Assembly: GCA_009758405.1 (NCBI GenBank)
Contig: WSBC01000016.1
Span: forward strand, 290,760-354,759
Direction of reading: 5' to 3'
Origin: Methanobacteriota archaeon
Lineage (GTDB): Archaea > Thermoplasmatota > Thermoplasmata > Thermoplasmatales > ARK-15
DNA: 64,000 nt
Below are positions 56,326-64,000 of this stretch, piece after piece (positions within the stretch are counted from its first letter, which is position 1; every line of letters begins with the position of its first letter). The notes under the pieces were generated by a model that worked only from the letters and a program-made list of their open reading frames with translations, searched no databases and was not told the DNA's origin. The position numbers were made by a program, and so were the translations under genes.

Positions 56326-57168
56326 ATAAATATTATTCCCTTTTAATAATATCCTAATTTTTCCAATGGAAGAAAGGTGTGTTATTATTGAATTAAATGG
56401 AATCCTATTCAAATAGTATTCCCATTCACTGGTTATTTTTATTTCCTCCAGCAGTTTTGAATAGAGGTCCTCATATTTAGAAGGTATGTTTTCCAAAATA
56501 AATGAAATTATTTTTTCTATAGACCATATATTTTTCTCAACAATATTTGAAATATTTCTATTGATTCCTCCATGTGAAAGTACAAAATAATCAAAACTCA
56601 TACCTTCTATTTTTTTCATAGTATCTAGAAAATAATCAGTCTTAATATGGAAGAGCAAGGGATGTTTTTCAACAATTTTTTCAGAATATATTGAGTCAGC
56701 GCAGAAAAAGACATTATCAGGAGTAACTATTCCCACCATACCCCAGGAATGACCCGGAAGATCTAGAATTTTGAATTTCTCCGGAAACTCGTTAATTACG
56801 GTTTTTTCTATGGCTTCAGGCATTAGCATTTTTGTCATCATAAATTTTGGTGGAATTGAACCAAACATAAAGGAAGTAAGCAAAATTGGGTAATTAATAA
56901 AAATACCTTCCATTTTGCTTGCATAAAAATTATTCACGCCCTTTTTTTCCAGGAATTTATTGCCACCTGTGTGATCCGCATGAGAGTGTGTATTTATAAC
57001 CCCTGCTATGGATATACCCTTTTCCTTGAGGTAATTATAAACCTTTCTTATTTGATTCTCATCAATCCCTGTATCAATTAAATAGCATTCATTATCTTCA
57101 ATGTGAACACCAATTGAAGTTCCACCAGGAACAAAGTATGTACCCCCAGATATATGAATTAAATCCAT
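56311..57168 (-). CDS. Metallo-beta-lactamase-fold hydrolase
   Basis: 285 residues. The metal motif THSHADHTGG lies near 60-69, with further ligands likely at LPGHSWGMVG (His) and FCADSIYS (Asp), and LSHGG near 205. Glyoxalase II-like or flavoprotein-like activities are possible; the substrate is not evident. The C-terminal helical region is typical of the MBL subgroup with an added alpha domain. Divergent from the AOR gene, sharing a 58-base promoter gap. Confidence 0.88.
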   Translation of the reverse strand: MDLIHISGGTYFVPGGTSIGVHIEDNECYLIDTGIDENQIRKVYNYLKEKGISIAGVINTHSHADHTGGNKFLEKKGVNNFYASKMEGIFINYPILLTSFMFGSIPPKFMMTKMLMPEAIEKTVINEFPEKFKILDLPGHSWGMVGIVTPDNVFFCADSIYSEKIVEKHPLLFHIKTDYFLDTMKKIEGMSFDYFVLSHGGINRNISNIVEKNIWSIEKIISFILENIPSKYEDLYSKLLEEIKITSEWEYYLNRIPFNSIITHLSSIGKIRILLKGNNIYLDKV

Positions 57169-57226
57169 AGATATGCATAAGAAAACATAAGTAAAAATTT
57201 TATCATAATTGATATAATGTTATCTT

Positions 57227-59092
57227 ATGTTTGGTTATTTCGGAAAAATCCTGGATATTGATCTTTCCTCAGGAAAAATAAAAGAAATTGATGTTGAGGA
57301 CCAGGTTTACAGGGATTTTCTAGGAGGCTATGGTCTTGGTGTTTGGTATATTTACAAAAATCAGCCACCTGGAGTCGATCCTCTTGGTGTCTCTAATTAT
57401 TTGGCATTTCTACCAGGGTTGCTTAATGGTACAAATGTTCCGATGGCAGGAAGGATGATGGCTGCATCTAAATCACCTCTAACATATACTTGGGGAGATT
57501 CCAACGTTGGTGGATTTATAGGCCCTGAATTGAAAAGAACTGGATATGATGGTATTTTTATAAAAGGGAGATCTAAGGATCCTGTTTACATTCTAATGAA
57601 CAAGAATATTGAAATATTGGATGCGGGAAAAATATGGGGGAAAAGTGCCCTTGATGCTGAAAATTTTCTGAGGGATGAATATAAAGGTTCACAAATTTTA
57701 GTTATTGGTGAGGCTGGTGAAAATAAATCTCTAATATCAGCAATTATTACCGATAGAGGTAGGGCCCTTGGCAGGTCTGGATTAGGGGCGGTGATGGGTT
57801 CTAAAAAGCTTAAGGCGCTTGTGGCCATTGGTAAAAGGGATGTTGAGATATTCAACAAACAAAAACTGATGGAAATAAATAGGGCACTTCTTGAAAAGAT
57901 GAATCCCAATAAAAATAAGTCTGCTGAAAGATTGCATAAGTATGGTACAGTGGGAGGGAATGATTTTTCGCATCTTTCTGGAGATACCCCTATAAAGAAC
58001 TGGAAGGGTATAGGGATAATAGACTTCGGTGAAGAAAAGGCAAAGGCAATAAGCGGTGATGAAGTAATAAAAAGCAATATAAGGAGCTATGGTTGTGCAT
58101 CCTGTCCTGTGGCTTGTGGTGCGATAATAAAAAAGGAGACAAGGTTTGGTCAAATAAATGGACACAGGCTCGAGTATGAGGGTGCAGGAATGTTTGGTGG
58201 ACTGCTCTTAAATGGAGATCTTGATTCCATAGAATATTCCTTTGAACTCGCAAACAGGCATGGATATGATGTTATTTCTCTCGGAGCAGTAATAGCATTT
58301 ACAATGGAATGCTATGAAATTGGTTTAATCAAAAAGGAGGATCTAGGGTTTGAATTAAAATGGGGTGATGGTGATGCGGTGGTAAATATGGTGAATTTTC
58401 TAATAAAAAATAAGGGCATCGCCAGGATACTCAATATGGGTGTGATGAGGGCCTCTGAGATATTAGGTACCCCCCAGGAAATTGCTGTACATGTTCATGG
58501 TCAGGAACTTCCTGCACATGATCCAAAATATCTTCCAAGCCTTGCTACTACATACGTAGCTGATCCTACCCCAGGTAGGCATACAGCAGGTGGTATAGGC
58601 TTCTCAGAGGGACATACCCCAGTTCCACTCTTCCCAATAAATGTAAAGTTTGAAAGAATAGAAAAATACAAATATACAGGTAAGGGCAGATACCACGCAA
58701 TTATAAGCAATCAAACTCAGGTAGGAAACGCTCTTGGCTTTTGTCTATTCTCAGATACATTTTCACCATTACCTTACCACGAAATATTGAATGCAGTAAC
58801 AGGATGGGAGATGACATCTGAAGAACTTTTAAGAACTGGAGAAAGAATACAGCAGTTGAGGCATCTCTTTAATCTCAGGGAAGGGATATTACCTGATGAA
58901 TTTACTCTTCCAAGTAGGGCTGCAGGAATACCGCCTCAAAGAGAGGGCCCATTAAAAGATGTTACAATTGATGTGAATTCTTTGGTGGGTGAGTATTTTG
59001 ATGCAATGGGTTGGGATAAAAAGACAGGTATGCCAAGCTTGGATAGATTAAAGGATCTAGGTCTTTATGATTTTTATAAACAATTTTTTTAA
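57227..59092 (+). CDS. Aldehyde:ferredoxin oxidoreductase-family tungsten/molybdenum enzyme
   Basis: 621 residues. The N-terminal domain GKILDIDLSSGKIKEID is typical, followed by the cofactor loop AGRMMAASKSPLT and GWGGxxG-like WGDSNVGGFIGPELK. The 4Fe-4S site is CASCPVACG (near 290) with a final Cys in GNALGFCLFSD (near 505). The enzyme would oxidise aldehydes to acids using a bis-pterin cofactor and ferredoxin. No separate ferredoxin gene is adjacent. It leads a cluster of acyl-CoA genes, so its aldehyde may come from amino-acid or branched-chain breakdown. Confidence 0.92.
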   Translation: MFGYFGKILDIDLSSGKIKEIDVEDQVYRDFLGGYGLGVWYIYKNQPPGVDPLGVSNYLAFLPGLLNGTNVPMAGRMMAASKSPLTYTWGDSNVGGFIGPELKRTGYDGIFIKGRSKDPVYILMNKNIEILDAGKIWGKSALDAENFLRDEYKGSQILVIGEAGENKSLISAIITDRGRALGRSGLGAVMGSKKLKALVAIGKRDVEIFNKQKLMEINRALLEKMNPNKNKSAERLHKYGTVGGNDFSHLSGDTPIKNWKGIGIIDFGEEKAKAISGDEVIKSNIRSYGCASCPVACGAIIKKETRFGQINGHRLEYEGAGMFGGLLLNGDLDSIEYSFELANRHGYDVISLGAVIAFTMECYEIGLIKKEDLGFELKWGDGDAVVNMVNFLIKNKGIARILNMGVMRASEILGTPQEIAVHVHGQELPAHDPKYLPSLATTYVADPTPGRHTAGGIGFSEGHTPVPLFPINVKFERIEKYKYTGKGRYHAIISNQTQVGNALGFCLFSDTFSPLPYHEILNAVTGWEMTSEELLRTGERIQQLRHLFNLREGILPDEFTLPSRAAGIPPQREGPLKDVTIDVNSLVGEYFDAMGWDKKTGMPSLDRLKDLGLYDFYKQFF

Positions 59093-59171
59093 AAATTATA
59101 TTTTTTTCATAAAAAATTGGGAAAAGAAAAAAACTTATTAAATGAATTTCATTCACATATAGGTGAGTTTT

Positions 59172-60305
59172 TTGCTACTCGGTGAAGAGCATCAACTCAT
59201 AAGGAATCTTGCGAGAAATTTTGGTGAAAAACATATAGTACCAATAAATAAAAGAATAGAAAAGGATACAATACCTAAAGAACTTTATCAAGAACTTGGT
59301 AAAATCGGATTTACAGGTGTAATTATACCTCCAGAATATGGTGGCTCAGGTTTTGATACATTGAGTTATGTAATCATTCTCGAAGAGCTTGCGAGAGTAT
59401 CACCATCGGTTTCTGTTGCCATGGATGTACAGAATGGTCTTGTGGAATATCCAATATTTACTTACGGTACAGAATATTTAAAGAAAAAGTACCTGCCAAA
59501 ATTATGTTCGGCAGAATATATAGGGGCTTATGCACTCACTGAACCTCAAGCAGGCTCGGATGCAGCCAACGTTCAGCTTAAGGCAGAAAAGGTGGGTGAT
59601 GAATATGTATTAAATGGTAGTAAATTTTTTATTACAAATGCAAACCATGCTAGTGTGTTTATTGTTTTTGCTAGAACATCAAAAGGTATGAAAAGACATG
59701 AGGGTATAACAGCATTTATTGTTGAAAGGAATTATGATGGATTTAAGGTCGGTGAGGACTATAAGAAACTTGGGGTAAGGGGATCAAGCACTGCAGAGCT
59801 TGTTTTTGAAAATGTTCATGTTCCTGAGGAGAATATTTTGGGGGATATAGGTAAGGGTTTTTATATTGCCATGAACACACTTAATATGGGAAGAATAGGG
59901 ATAGGTGCCCAGGCCCTTGGAATTGCCCAGGCCTCCCTTGAAAAAAGTATAGATTATATGAAACAAAGGGAGGCATTCGGAAAAAAGATTGCAGAATTTC
60001 AAGGACTTCAGTTTCAACTCTCTGAAATTGCAACAAAGATAGAGGCTGCAAGACTACTTGTATATGATGCTGCACAACGTGCAGATAAGGGTCTTCCTCT
60101 AATAAAAGAGGCAAGCATGGCAAAGTATTTTGCAAGTAATGCTGCAATGGAGGCATCGAGGTTTGCAGTGCAGGTCCATGGTGGATACGGTTTTATTGAG
60201 GACTTTGACGTGGAGAGGTATTATAGGGATGCAAAGATAACAGAAATATACGAGGGTACTTCTGAAATACAGAAGCTTGTAATAGCAAGAGAGATATTGA
60301 AGTGA
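59172..60305 (+). CDS. Acyl-CoA dehydrogenase
   Basis: About 377 residues. The family signatures are [20 protein letters not shown] near 118 and [20 protein letters not shown] near 340. The Glu in [10 protein letters not shown] near 362 is in the position used as catalytic base in some classes. The enzyme introduces a double bond into a short-chain or branched acyl-CoA with FAD. TTG 59172 sits six bases after GGTG (59162-59165), a spacing seen for other genes here; GTG 59163 is the alternative. Its end overlaps the region before the mutase small subunit. Confidence 0.92.
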   Translation: MLLGEEHQLIRNLARNFGEKHIVPINKRIEKDTIPKELYQELGKIGFTGVIIPPEYGGSGFDTLSYVIILEELARVSPSVSVAMDVQNGLVEYPIFTYGTEYLKKKYLPKLCSAEYIGAYALTEPQAGSDAANVQLKAEKVGDEYVLNGSKFFITNANHASVFIVFARTSKGMKRHEGITAFIVERNYDGFKVGEDYKKLGVRGSSTAELVFENVHVPEENILGDIGKGFYIAMNTLNMGRIGIGAQALGIAQASLEKSIDYMKQREAFGKKIAEFQGLQFQLSEIATKIEAARLLVYDAAQRADKGLPLIKEASMAKYFASNAAMEASRFAVQVHGGYGFIEDFDVERYYRDAKITEIYEGTSEIQKLVIAREILK

Positions 60306-60310
60306 TTTAT

Positions 60311-60709
60311 ATGAGAAAGATCAGAATTCTGATAGCAAAACCTGGTCTGGACGGACATGATAGAGGCGCAAAGGTTCTAGCTAGATCCCTTATGGATGAG
60401 GGATTCGAGGTAATTTATACTGGCATACACCAGACTGCGGAGGATATAATAAGGAGTGCAATTGAAGAGGATGTGGATGTTATAGGGTTAAGTATATTAT
60501 CTGGAGCACATATGTACCACTTTAGGAGGGTACTAGAATTAATGAAGGAAAATGGTCTTGATGATGTACTCCTAATAGGCGGAGGAATAGTGCCGGAGGA
60601 TGATAAGAAAAAACTTATTGAAATGGGTGTCAATGCAATTTTTAATCCTGGAACAAGTATAAAAGAGATATCGGAATTTATAAAAAATAATGTAAGGAGA
60701 ATAAAATGA
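60311..60709 (+). CDS. Methylmalonyl-CoA mutase, cobalamin-binding subunit
   Basis: 132 residues forming the B12-binding domain. The DxHxxG motif is [12 protein letters not shown] (near 13-24), followed by LSILSGAH and [10 protein letters not shown]. It joins the large subunit encoded at 61607 to isomerise methylmalonyl-CoA and succinyl-CoA. ATG 60311 follows AAGTGATTTAT. Overlaps the meaB start by four bases. Confidence 0.93.
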   Translation: MRKIRILIAKPGLDGHDRGAKVLARSLMDEGFEVIYTGIHQTAEDIIRSAIEEDVDVIGLSILSGAHMYHFRRVLELMKENGLDDVLLIGGGIVPEDDKKKLIEMGVNAIFNPGTSIKEISEFIKNNVRRIK

Positions 60710-61665
60710 ACATAGATGAAATCATGTCTGACAGGAAAAAGATTGCAAAGGCAATATCCGAAGTGGAAAATGGGAATACTTTAATTGCAACGGAGGCGCT
60801 AAGAAGGATAAGGGGGATAGATGTAATTGGTGTAACGGGAGTCCCAGGGAGTGGAAAATCCACATTAATCTCAAAGATTGCTTATAAAATGGCAAAGGAG
60901 GGTAAAAAAATAGCGATAATTGGGATAGATCCAACAAGCCCATTTTCTGGTGGAGCTGTCTTGGGTGATAGGATAAGGATGAAAGAGTTGAATAGATTCG
61001 ATAATGTTTTCATCAGGAGCATATCCACGGGGGGAAAGCTCGGGGGAATGAGTTACCATACCCCTGATGTGATAAACATCCTTGATGCTGCAGGCTTTGA
61101 TCTTATTTTTTTGGAGACTGTGGGAACAGGCCAGGATGAAGTTGATGTAATGAATATTGCCACCACTATTATGGTTGTTCTTGTACCTACACTGGGTGAT
61201 GAGGTACAGGTGATAAAGGCAGGACAACTGGAGATAGGTGATATTTTTGTTGTTAACAAGGCGGATCAGGGTGCTGCAGATGAAAAGATTAAGGAAATGA
61301 CATTAATATTAAAGGAAAGAAAGGATGGCTGGATTCCAAAAATAATGAAAAGTGTAGCTGTGACAAATCAGGGGATAGATGAAATAATAAGGGCACTAGA
61401 TGAGCATAAAAATTTTATAATTGAAAAGGGTATTAAAAATAAAAAAATAATGGAAAGGATGCTTTATACAATAAAACAGTATGCATTGGAAAGGATAGAG
61501 AATATAATGTACAACGAAAATATAGAAAAATACATAAATCAAATAAAGGATGGTAAGGATATTTCAAGAATAATTGATGAAATAATGTTGGAGATGGGTG
61601 TGAATTATGGAAAAGGAAGAGAGATATATAGAAAAGTTGAAGGAATGGGAGGAGAAGGTCCTTAA
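60706..61665 (+). CDS. MeaB/ArgK GTPase, mutase chaperone
   Basis: 319-residue G3E-type GTPase that protects or loads B12 mutases. Walker A is [13 protein letters not shown] (near 43-55), and [19 protein letters not shown] is the switch region. [14 protein letters not shown] and [13 protein letters not shown] are the family G3 and G4. It lies between the two mutase subunit genes. The reading frame continues 59 bases into the mutase large-subunit gene, an unusually long overlap. Confidence 0.95.
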   Translation: MNIDEIMSDRKKIAKAISEVENGNTLIATEALRRIRGIDVIGVTGVPGSGKSTLISKIAYKMAKEGKKIAIIGIDPTSPFSGGAVLGDRIRMKELNRFDNVFIRSISTGGKLGGMSYHTPDVINILDAAGFDLIFLETVGTGQDEVDVMNIATTIMVVLVPTLGDEVQVIKAGQLEIGDIFVVNKADQGAADEKIKEMTLILKERKDGWIPKIMKSVAVTNQGIDEIIRALDEHKNFIIEKGIKNKKIMERMLYTIKQYALERIENIMYNENIEKYINQIKDGKDISRIIDEIMLEMGVNYGKGREIYRKVEGMGGEGP

Positions 61666-63271
61666 GAGGTCACTAGAGGTCCTTCCAGAAAAGGGTGAAT
61701 TCAGAACTCTTTCAGGGATAGAAATAAAAAGATTCTATTCTCCATTAGATCTTAAGGATTTTGACTATTTTGAAAAATTGGGATACCCTGGGGAATATCC
61801 ATTTACAAGGGGAATACATCCCACAATGTACAGATCCAGATTATGGACATTCAGGGAATTTTCTGGATTTGGAGATGCGATTGAAACAAACAGAAGGTTA
61901 AAATATCTTCTTGAGCACGGTGAAACAGGATTAAGCATTGCATTTGATTACCCTACACTTCTGGGTCTTGATGCTGACAATCCACTTACAAGAGGTGAAT
62001 TTGGCAAGGCGGGGGTGGCAATAAATACACTGGAAGATATGCAGTTGATGTTTGATGGTATACCTTTGAAGGACATTTCCACTTCAATGACAATAAATGG
62101 TCCTGCTGCTATGATATGGGCTTTTTATATACTTACTGGCGAATCACAGGGTGCAAAATGGTGCGACCTTAGGGGGACAATACAGAACGACATACTTAAG
62201 GAATATATGGCACAGAAATCATTCATCTTTCCTCCAGAACCATCCCTAAAGCTAGTTATTGATACAATTGAATTTGGATCGAAGGAACTTCCATTGTGGA
62301 ATCCAATCAGTATAAGCGGATATCATATAAGAGAGGCAGGTGCCACAGCTGTCCAGGAACTAGCTTTTACACTTGCAAACGGTCTAACATATGTTGAAAA
62401 GGCGGTTGAAAGAGGTCTAGATGTTGATGATTTTGCGCCTAGACTAAGTTTCTTTTTTGATGCACATATTGATTTTTTTGAAGAAATTGCAAAGTTTAGG
62501 GCTGCAAGAAGAATATGGGCAAAGGAAATGAAAAGAAGATTTAATCCAAAGAAGGAAAGATCTCTTTGGCTGAGGTTTCATACACAGACGGCAGGTGTAA
62601 GCCTTACAGCACAACAGCCAGAAAATAATATAATAAGGACAACCATTGAGGCGATGGCAGCTGTACTAGGAGGTACACAGAGTCTTCATACAAATAGTAT
62701 GGACGAGGCATGGGCGCTGCCATCCGAAAAGGCTGTAATGATAGCCCTAAGAACACAACAGATAATCGGGGAAGAATCGGGAATCCCTAATACTGTGGAT
62801 CCATTGGCTGGATCTTATTATGTTGAATGGCTTACAGATAAGATAGAGGAGGAGGTTTATAGATATTTTGAAAAAATTGAAGGCATAGGCGGTGTGATAA
62901 AGGGTATAAGGTCTGGGTTTTTCCAGAGAGAGATAGCAGAGTCGGCATACAGGTATCAAAAGGATCTAGAGGATATGAAAAGGGTACTCGTAGGCGTAAA
63001 TAAATATAAGATAGAAGAGAGACTTGAAATACCAATTTTGAAGGTCCCTGACGAGCTGGAGGAAAGGCATCTCTCAAGATTAAAAAGATATAAAGAAAAC
63101 AGGGATCCATTGAAGGTCAATGATTCCTTGAGATCCCTTCAAAGGAATGCGGACGAAAAAAATTTAATGCCATATATAATTGATGCTATACGTTCCAGGG
63201 CTACGCTAGGTGAAATAGTTATTTCCCTAAAGGAGATATGGGGAGAATATATAGAGCCGGTGATATACTGA
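61607..63271 (+). CDS. Methylmalonyl-CoA mutase, large (catalytic) subunit
   Basis: 554 residues, the TIM-barrel half of the split archaeal mutase. Signatures: YPGEYPFTRGIHPTMYRSR, ISGYHIREAGATAVQELAF, RFHTQTAGVSLTAQQPENN and GTQSLHTNSMDEA (each shown in full). It lacks its own B12-binding domain, which is supplied by the protein at 60311. ATG 61607 has GGTG six bases upstream, supporting internal initiation inside meaB. It would feed propionate, branched-chain or odd-chain carbon into succinyl-CoA, or work in reverse. Confidence 0.95.
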   Translation: MEKEERYIEKLKEWEEKVLKRSLEVLPEKGEFRTLSGIEIKRFYSPLDLKDFDYFEKLGYPGEYPFTRGIHPTMYRSRLWTFREFSGFGDAIETNRRLKYLLEHGETGLSIAFDYPTLLGLDADNPLTRGEFGKAGVAINTLEDMQLMFDGIPLKDISTSMTINGPAAMIWAFYILTGESQGAKWCDLRGTIQNDILKEYMAQKSFIFPPEPSLKLVIDTIEFGSKELPLWNPISISGYHIREAGATAVQELAFTLANGLTYVEKAVERGLDVDDFAPRLSFFFDAHIDFFEEIAKFRAARRIWAKEMKRRFNPKKERSLWLRFHTQTAGVSLTAQQPENNIIRTTIEAMAAVLGGTQSLHTNSMDEAWALPSEKAVMIALRTQQIIGEESGIPNTVDPLAGSYYVEWLTDKIEEEVYRYFEKIEGIGGVIKGIRSGFFQREIAESAYRYQKDLEDMKRVLVGVNKYKIEERLEIPILKVPDELEERHLSRLKRYKENRDPLKVNDSLRSLQRNADEKNLMPYIIDAIRSRATLGEIVISLKEIWGEYIEPVIY

Positions 63272-63840
63272 TGCCTAGGCAAGGTCTTGTTCATATATAT
63301 ACAGGGAATGGTAAAGGAAAAACTACAGCAGCAATTGGTCTCGCAATAAGGGCAGCTGGGAGGGGTCTAAATGTATACATCATGCATTTTATGAAATCAA
63401 AAAGGTATGGGGAATCAATAATTTTAAAAGATATAAAAAATATTGAAGAAAAATACTTAGGCAAACCATACTTTATATCAAAGGATCCCTCAATTAAGGA
63501 TAAGTTGAAGGGAGTTGTTGTTTTTGAACCTGGAAATCCGCCTCAGGATTATGTCAGGCTGATAAAAAAAGGCTTAGATAAAATAAAAGGTGTGATAAAA
63601 TCTGGTAAATACGATGTAGTTATATTGGATGAAATAATAACAGCAATGCATTTTGATCTTGTTTCCATTGATGAAATTAAAAATATTTTACTAGAAAGGC
63701 CAAAAAATGTTGAAATAATTTTAACTGGAAGGTATGCACCTAGAGAGCTTTTAGATATTGCAGACTATGTTACTGAAATGATGGAGATCAAGCATCCTTA
63801 CCAAAGGGGAATAAGAGCCAGGTCTGGGATTGATTATTAA
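63271..63840 (+). CDS. Cob(I)alamin adenosyltransferase, CobA/BtuR type
   Basis: 189 residues. The P-loop HIYTGNGKGKTTAAIGLAIR (at 8-27, shown in full) is typical, with VILDEIITAMHF as the Walker B region and ILTGRYAPRELLDIADYVTE near the end. It makes adenosylcobalamin, the cofactor of the mutase encoded just upstream. ATG 63271 overlaps the mutase stop (TGATG) and has GGTG eight bases upstream; GTG or ATG further upstream would only read through the mutase end. The C terminus YQRGIRARSGIDY matches the family. Confidence 0.93.
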   Translation: MPRQGLVHIYTGNGKGKTTAAIGLAIRAAGRGLNVYIMHFMKSKRYGESIILKDIKNIEEKYLGKPYFISKDPSIKDKLKGVVVFEPGNPPQDYVRLIKKGLDKIKGVIKSGKYDVVILDEIITAMHFDLVSIDEIKNILLERPKNVEIILTGRYAPRELLDIADYVTEMMEIKHPYQRGIRARSGIDY

Positions 63841-63847
63841 TAGAAAA

Positions 63848-64000
63848 TACGGCTTTGTAGAAATCCTATCTGGGGATCCTACTTACCATCATCTGCTCCC
63901 CATCTTTTGACTGGATCATTGCTTCACTTGATGGTCCTTTTAGCCCTTCATTGGGCTGGGATCGTTTCAGCCATGTCCGACCCCTTTTCGATATATTTAT
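63848..64000 (-). mobile_element. Transposable-element end with partial transposase-like frame
   Basis: The stretch 63848-63960 aligns with 12288-12410. On the minus strand a reading frame is open from the window edge (64000) to a stop at 63866, about 44 codons, ending EAMIQSKDGEQMMVSRIPR. The frame stops just before the conserved AGGATTTCTACAAAGCC end block. GTAGAAATCC and GGATCCTAC within this copy form an imperfect palindrome. Probably the 3' end of a transposase gene and one end of an insertion sequence continuing beyond the window. The family was not identified. Confidence 0.5.

Noticed and set aside
57586..58253. Minus-strand frames within the AOR gene
   Set aside because: Low-complexity shadow frames; the plus strand has intact AOR motifs.

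Overview
The window is an AT-rich archaeal chromosome segment, most likely from the order Thermoplasmatales (class Thermoplasmata). The archaeal assignment rests on RpoN, aIF2-gamma, S6e, family B DNA polymerase, PriL, archaeal-type SAM synthetase and sn-glycerol-1-phosphate dehydrogenase. The narrower assignment rests on an HU-type HTa histone-like protein (43621-43890), a 23S rRNA gene that stands alone without 16S or 5S, a cytochrome bd-type oxidase whose second subunit looks CydA-like, and heavy use of apparently leaderless genes. I cannot assign a genus from sequence alone.

Layout. 1-1070: end of a ribosomal/RNA polymerase operon (uL13, uS9, RpoN) and tRNA-Pro. 1320-8911: a small acidic ORF, aspS, nadM with a Get3/ArsA-like ATPase, a cluster with a divergent endonuclease-IV-like barrel, a SIS-domain isomerase, queE, AMMECR1 and pyrC, then tRNA-Gly. 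8942-14204: small membrane and regulatory proteins, rps6e-eif2g, a type IV pilin-like protein, a 556-base gene-poor stretch holding a decayed mobile-element fragment, and a PhoU-like protein facing a PiT permease. 14222-27144: polB, queD-queC with a zinc-finger ORF, pheS, egsA with UPF0179 and a TGS GTPase, a fused HTH/solute-binding regulator, a LysE-type exporter, trpS, a CAT-anticodon tRNA and an XPD helicase. 27136-36248: cydA-cydA'-like oxidase, a ubiquitin-like GG protein, a MoxR/DUF58/DUF4129 membrane cluster, an AK6-type kinase with a CDP-alcohol phosphotransferase, and priL. 36318-39275: 23S rRNA on the minus strand, flanked by an 18-nt processing stem. 39764-53728: hisS, ADP-forming acyl-CoA synthetase, moaC, HTa, an S66 peptidase, citrate synthase, ileS, two envelope-related proteins, a GNAT protein and mat. 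53891-56325: double RHH, FtsZ-like and GGR-family operon. 56311-63840: MBL hydrolase, then AOR, acyl-CoA dehydrogenase, split methylmalonyl-CoA mutase with MeaB and a CobA-type adenosyltransferase. The last 135 bases carry what looks like the end of a transposase.

Together the genes describe an aerobic or microaerobic heterotroph oxidising organic and acyl-CoA substrates (AOR, acyl-CoA dehydrogenase, B12-dependent mutase, citrate synthase, ADP-forming acyl-CoA synthetase) with a bd-family terminal oxidase. Ether-lipid genes (egsA, GGR family, CDP-alcohol phosphotransferase), preQ0/archaeosine genes (queC, queD, queE), five aminoacyl-tRNA synthetases and replication genes (polB, priL) are scattered among them. 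Operon heads often start right at or near the predicted transcription start about 25 bases after a TATA-like box, while internal genes are preceded by GGTG(AT) about 6 bases before the start.

The features most worth follow-up are the zinc-finger ORF inside the queD-queC operon, the FtsZ-like protein lacking the usual synergy-loop residues, the CydA-like second oxidase subunit, the metal-site-poor endonuclease-IV-like barrel, the HTH/solute-binding regulator and the three related mobile-element remnants. All functional statements are read from motifs; no database search was possible.
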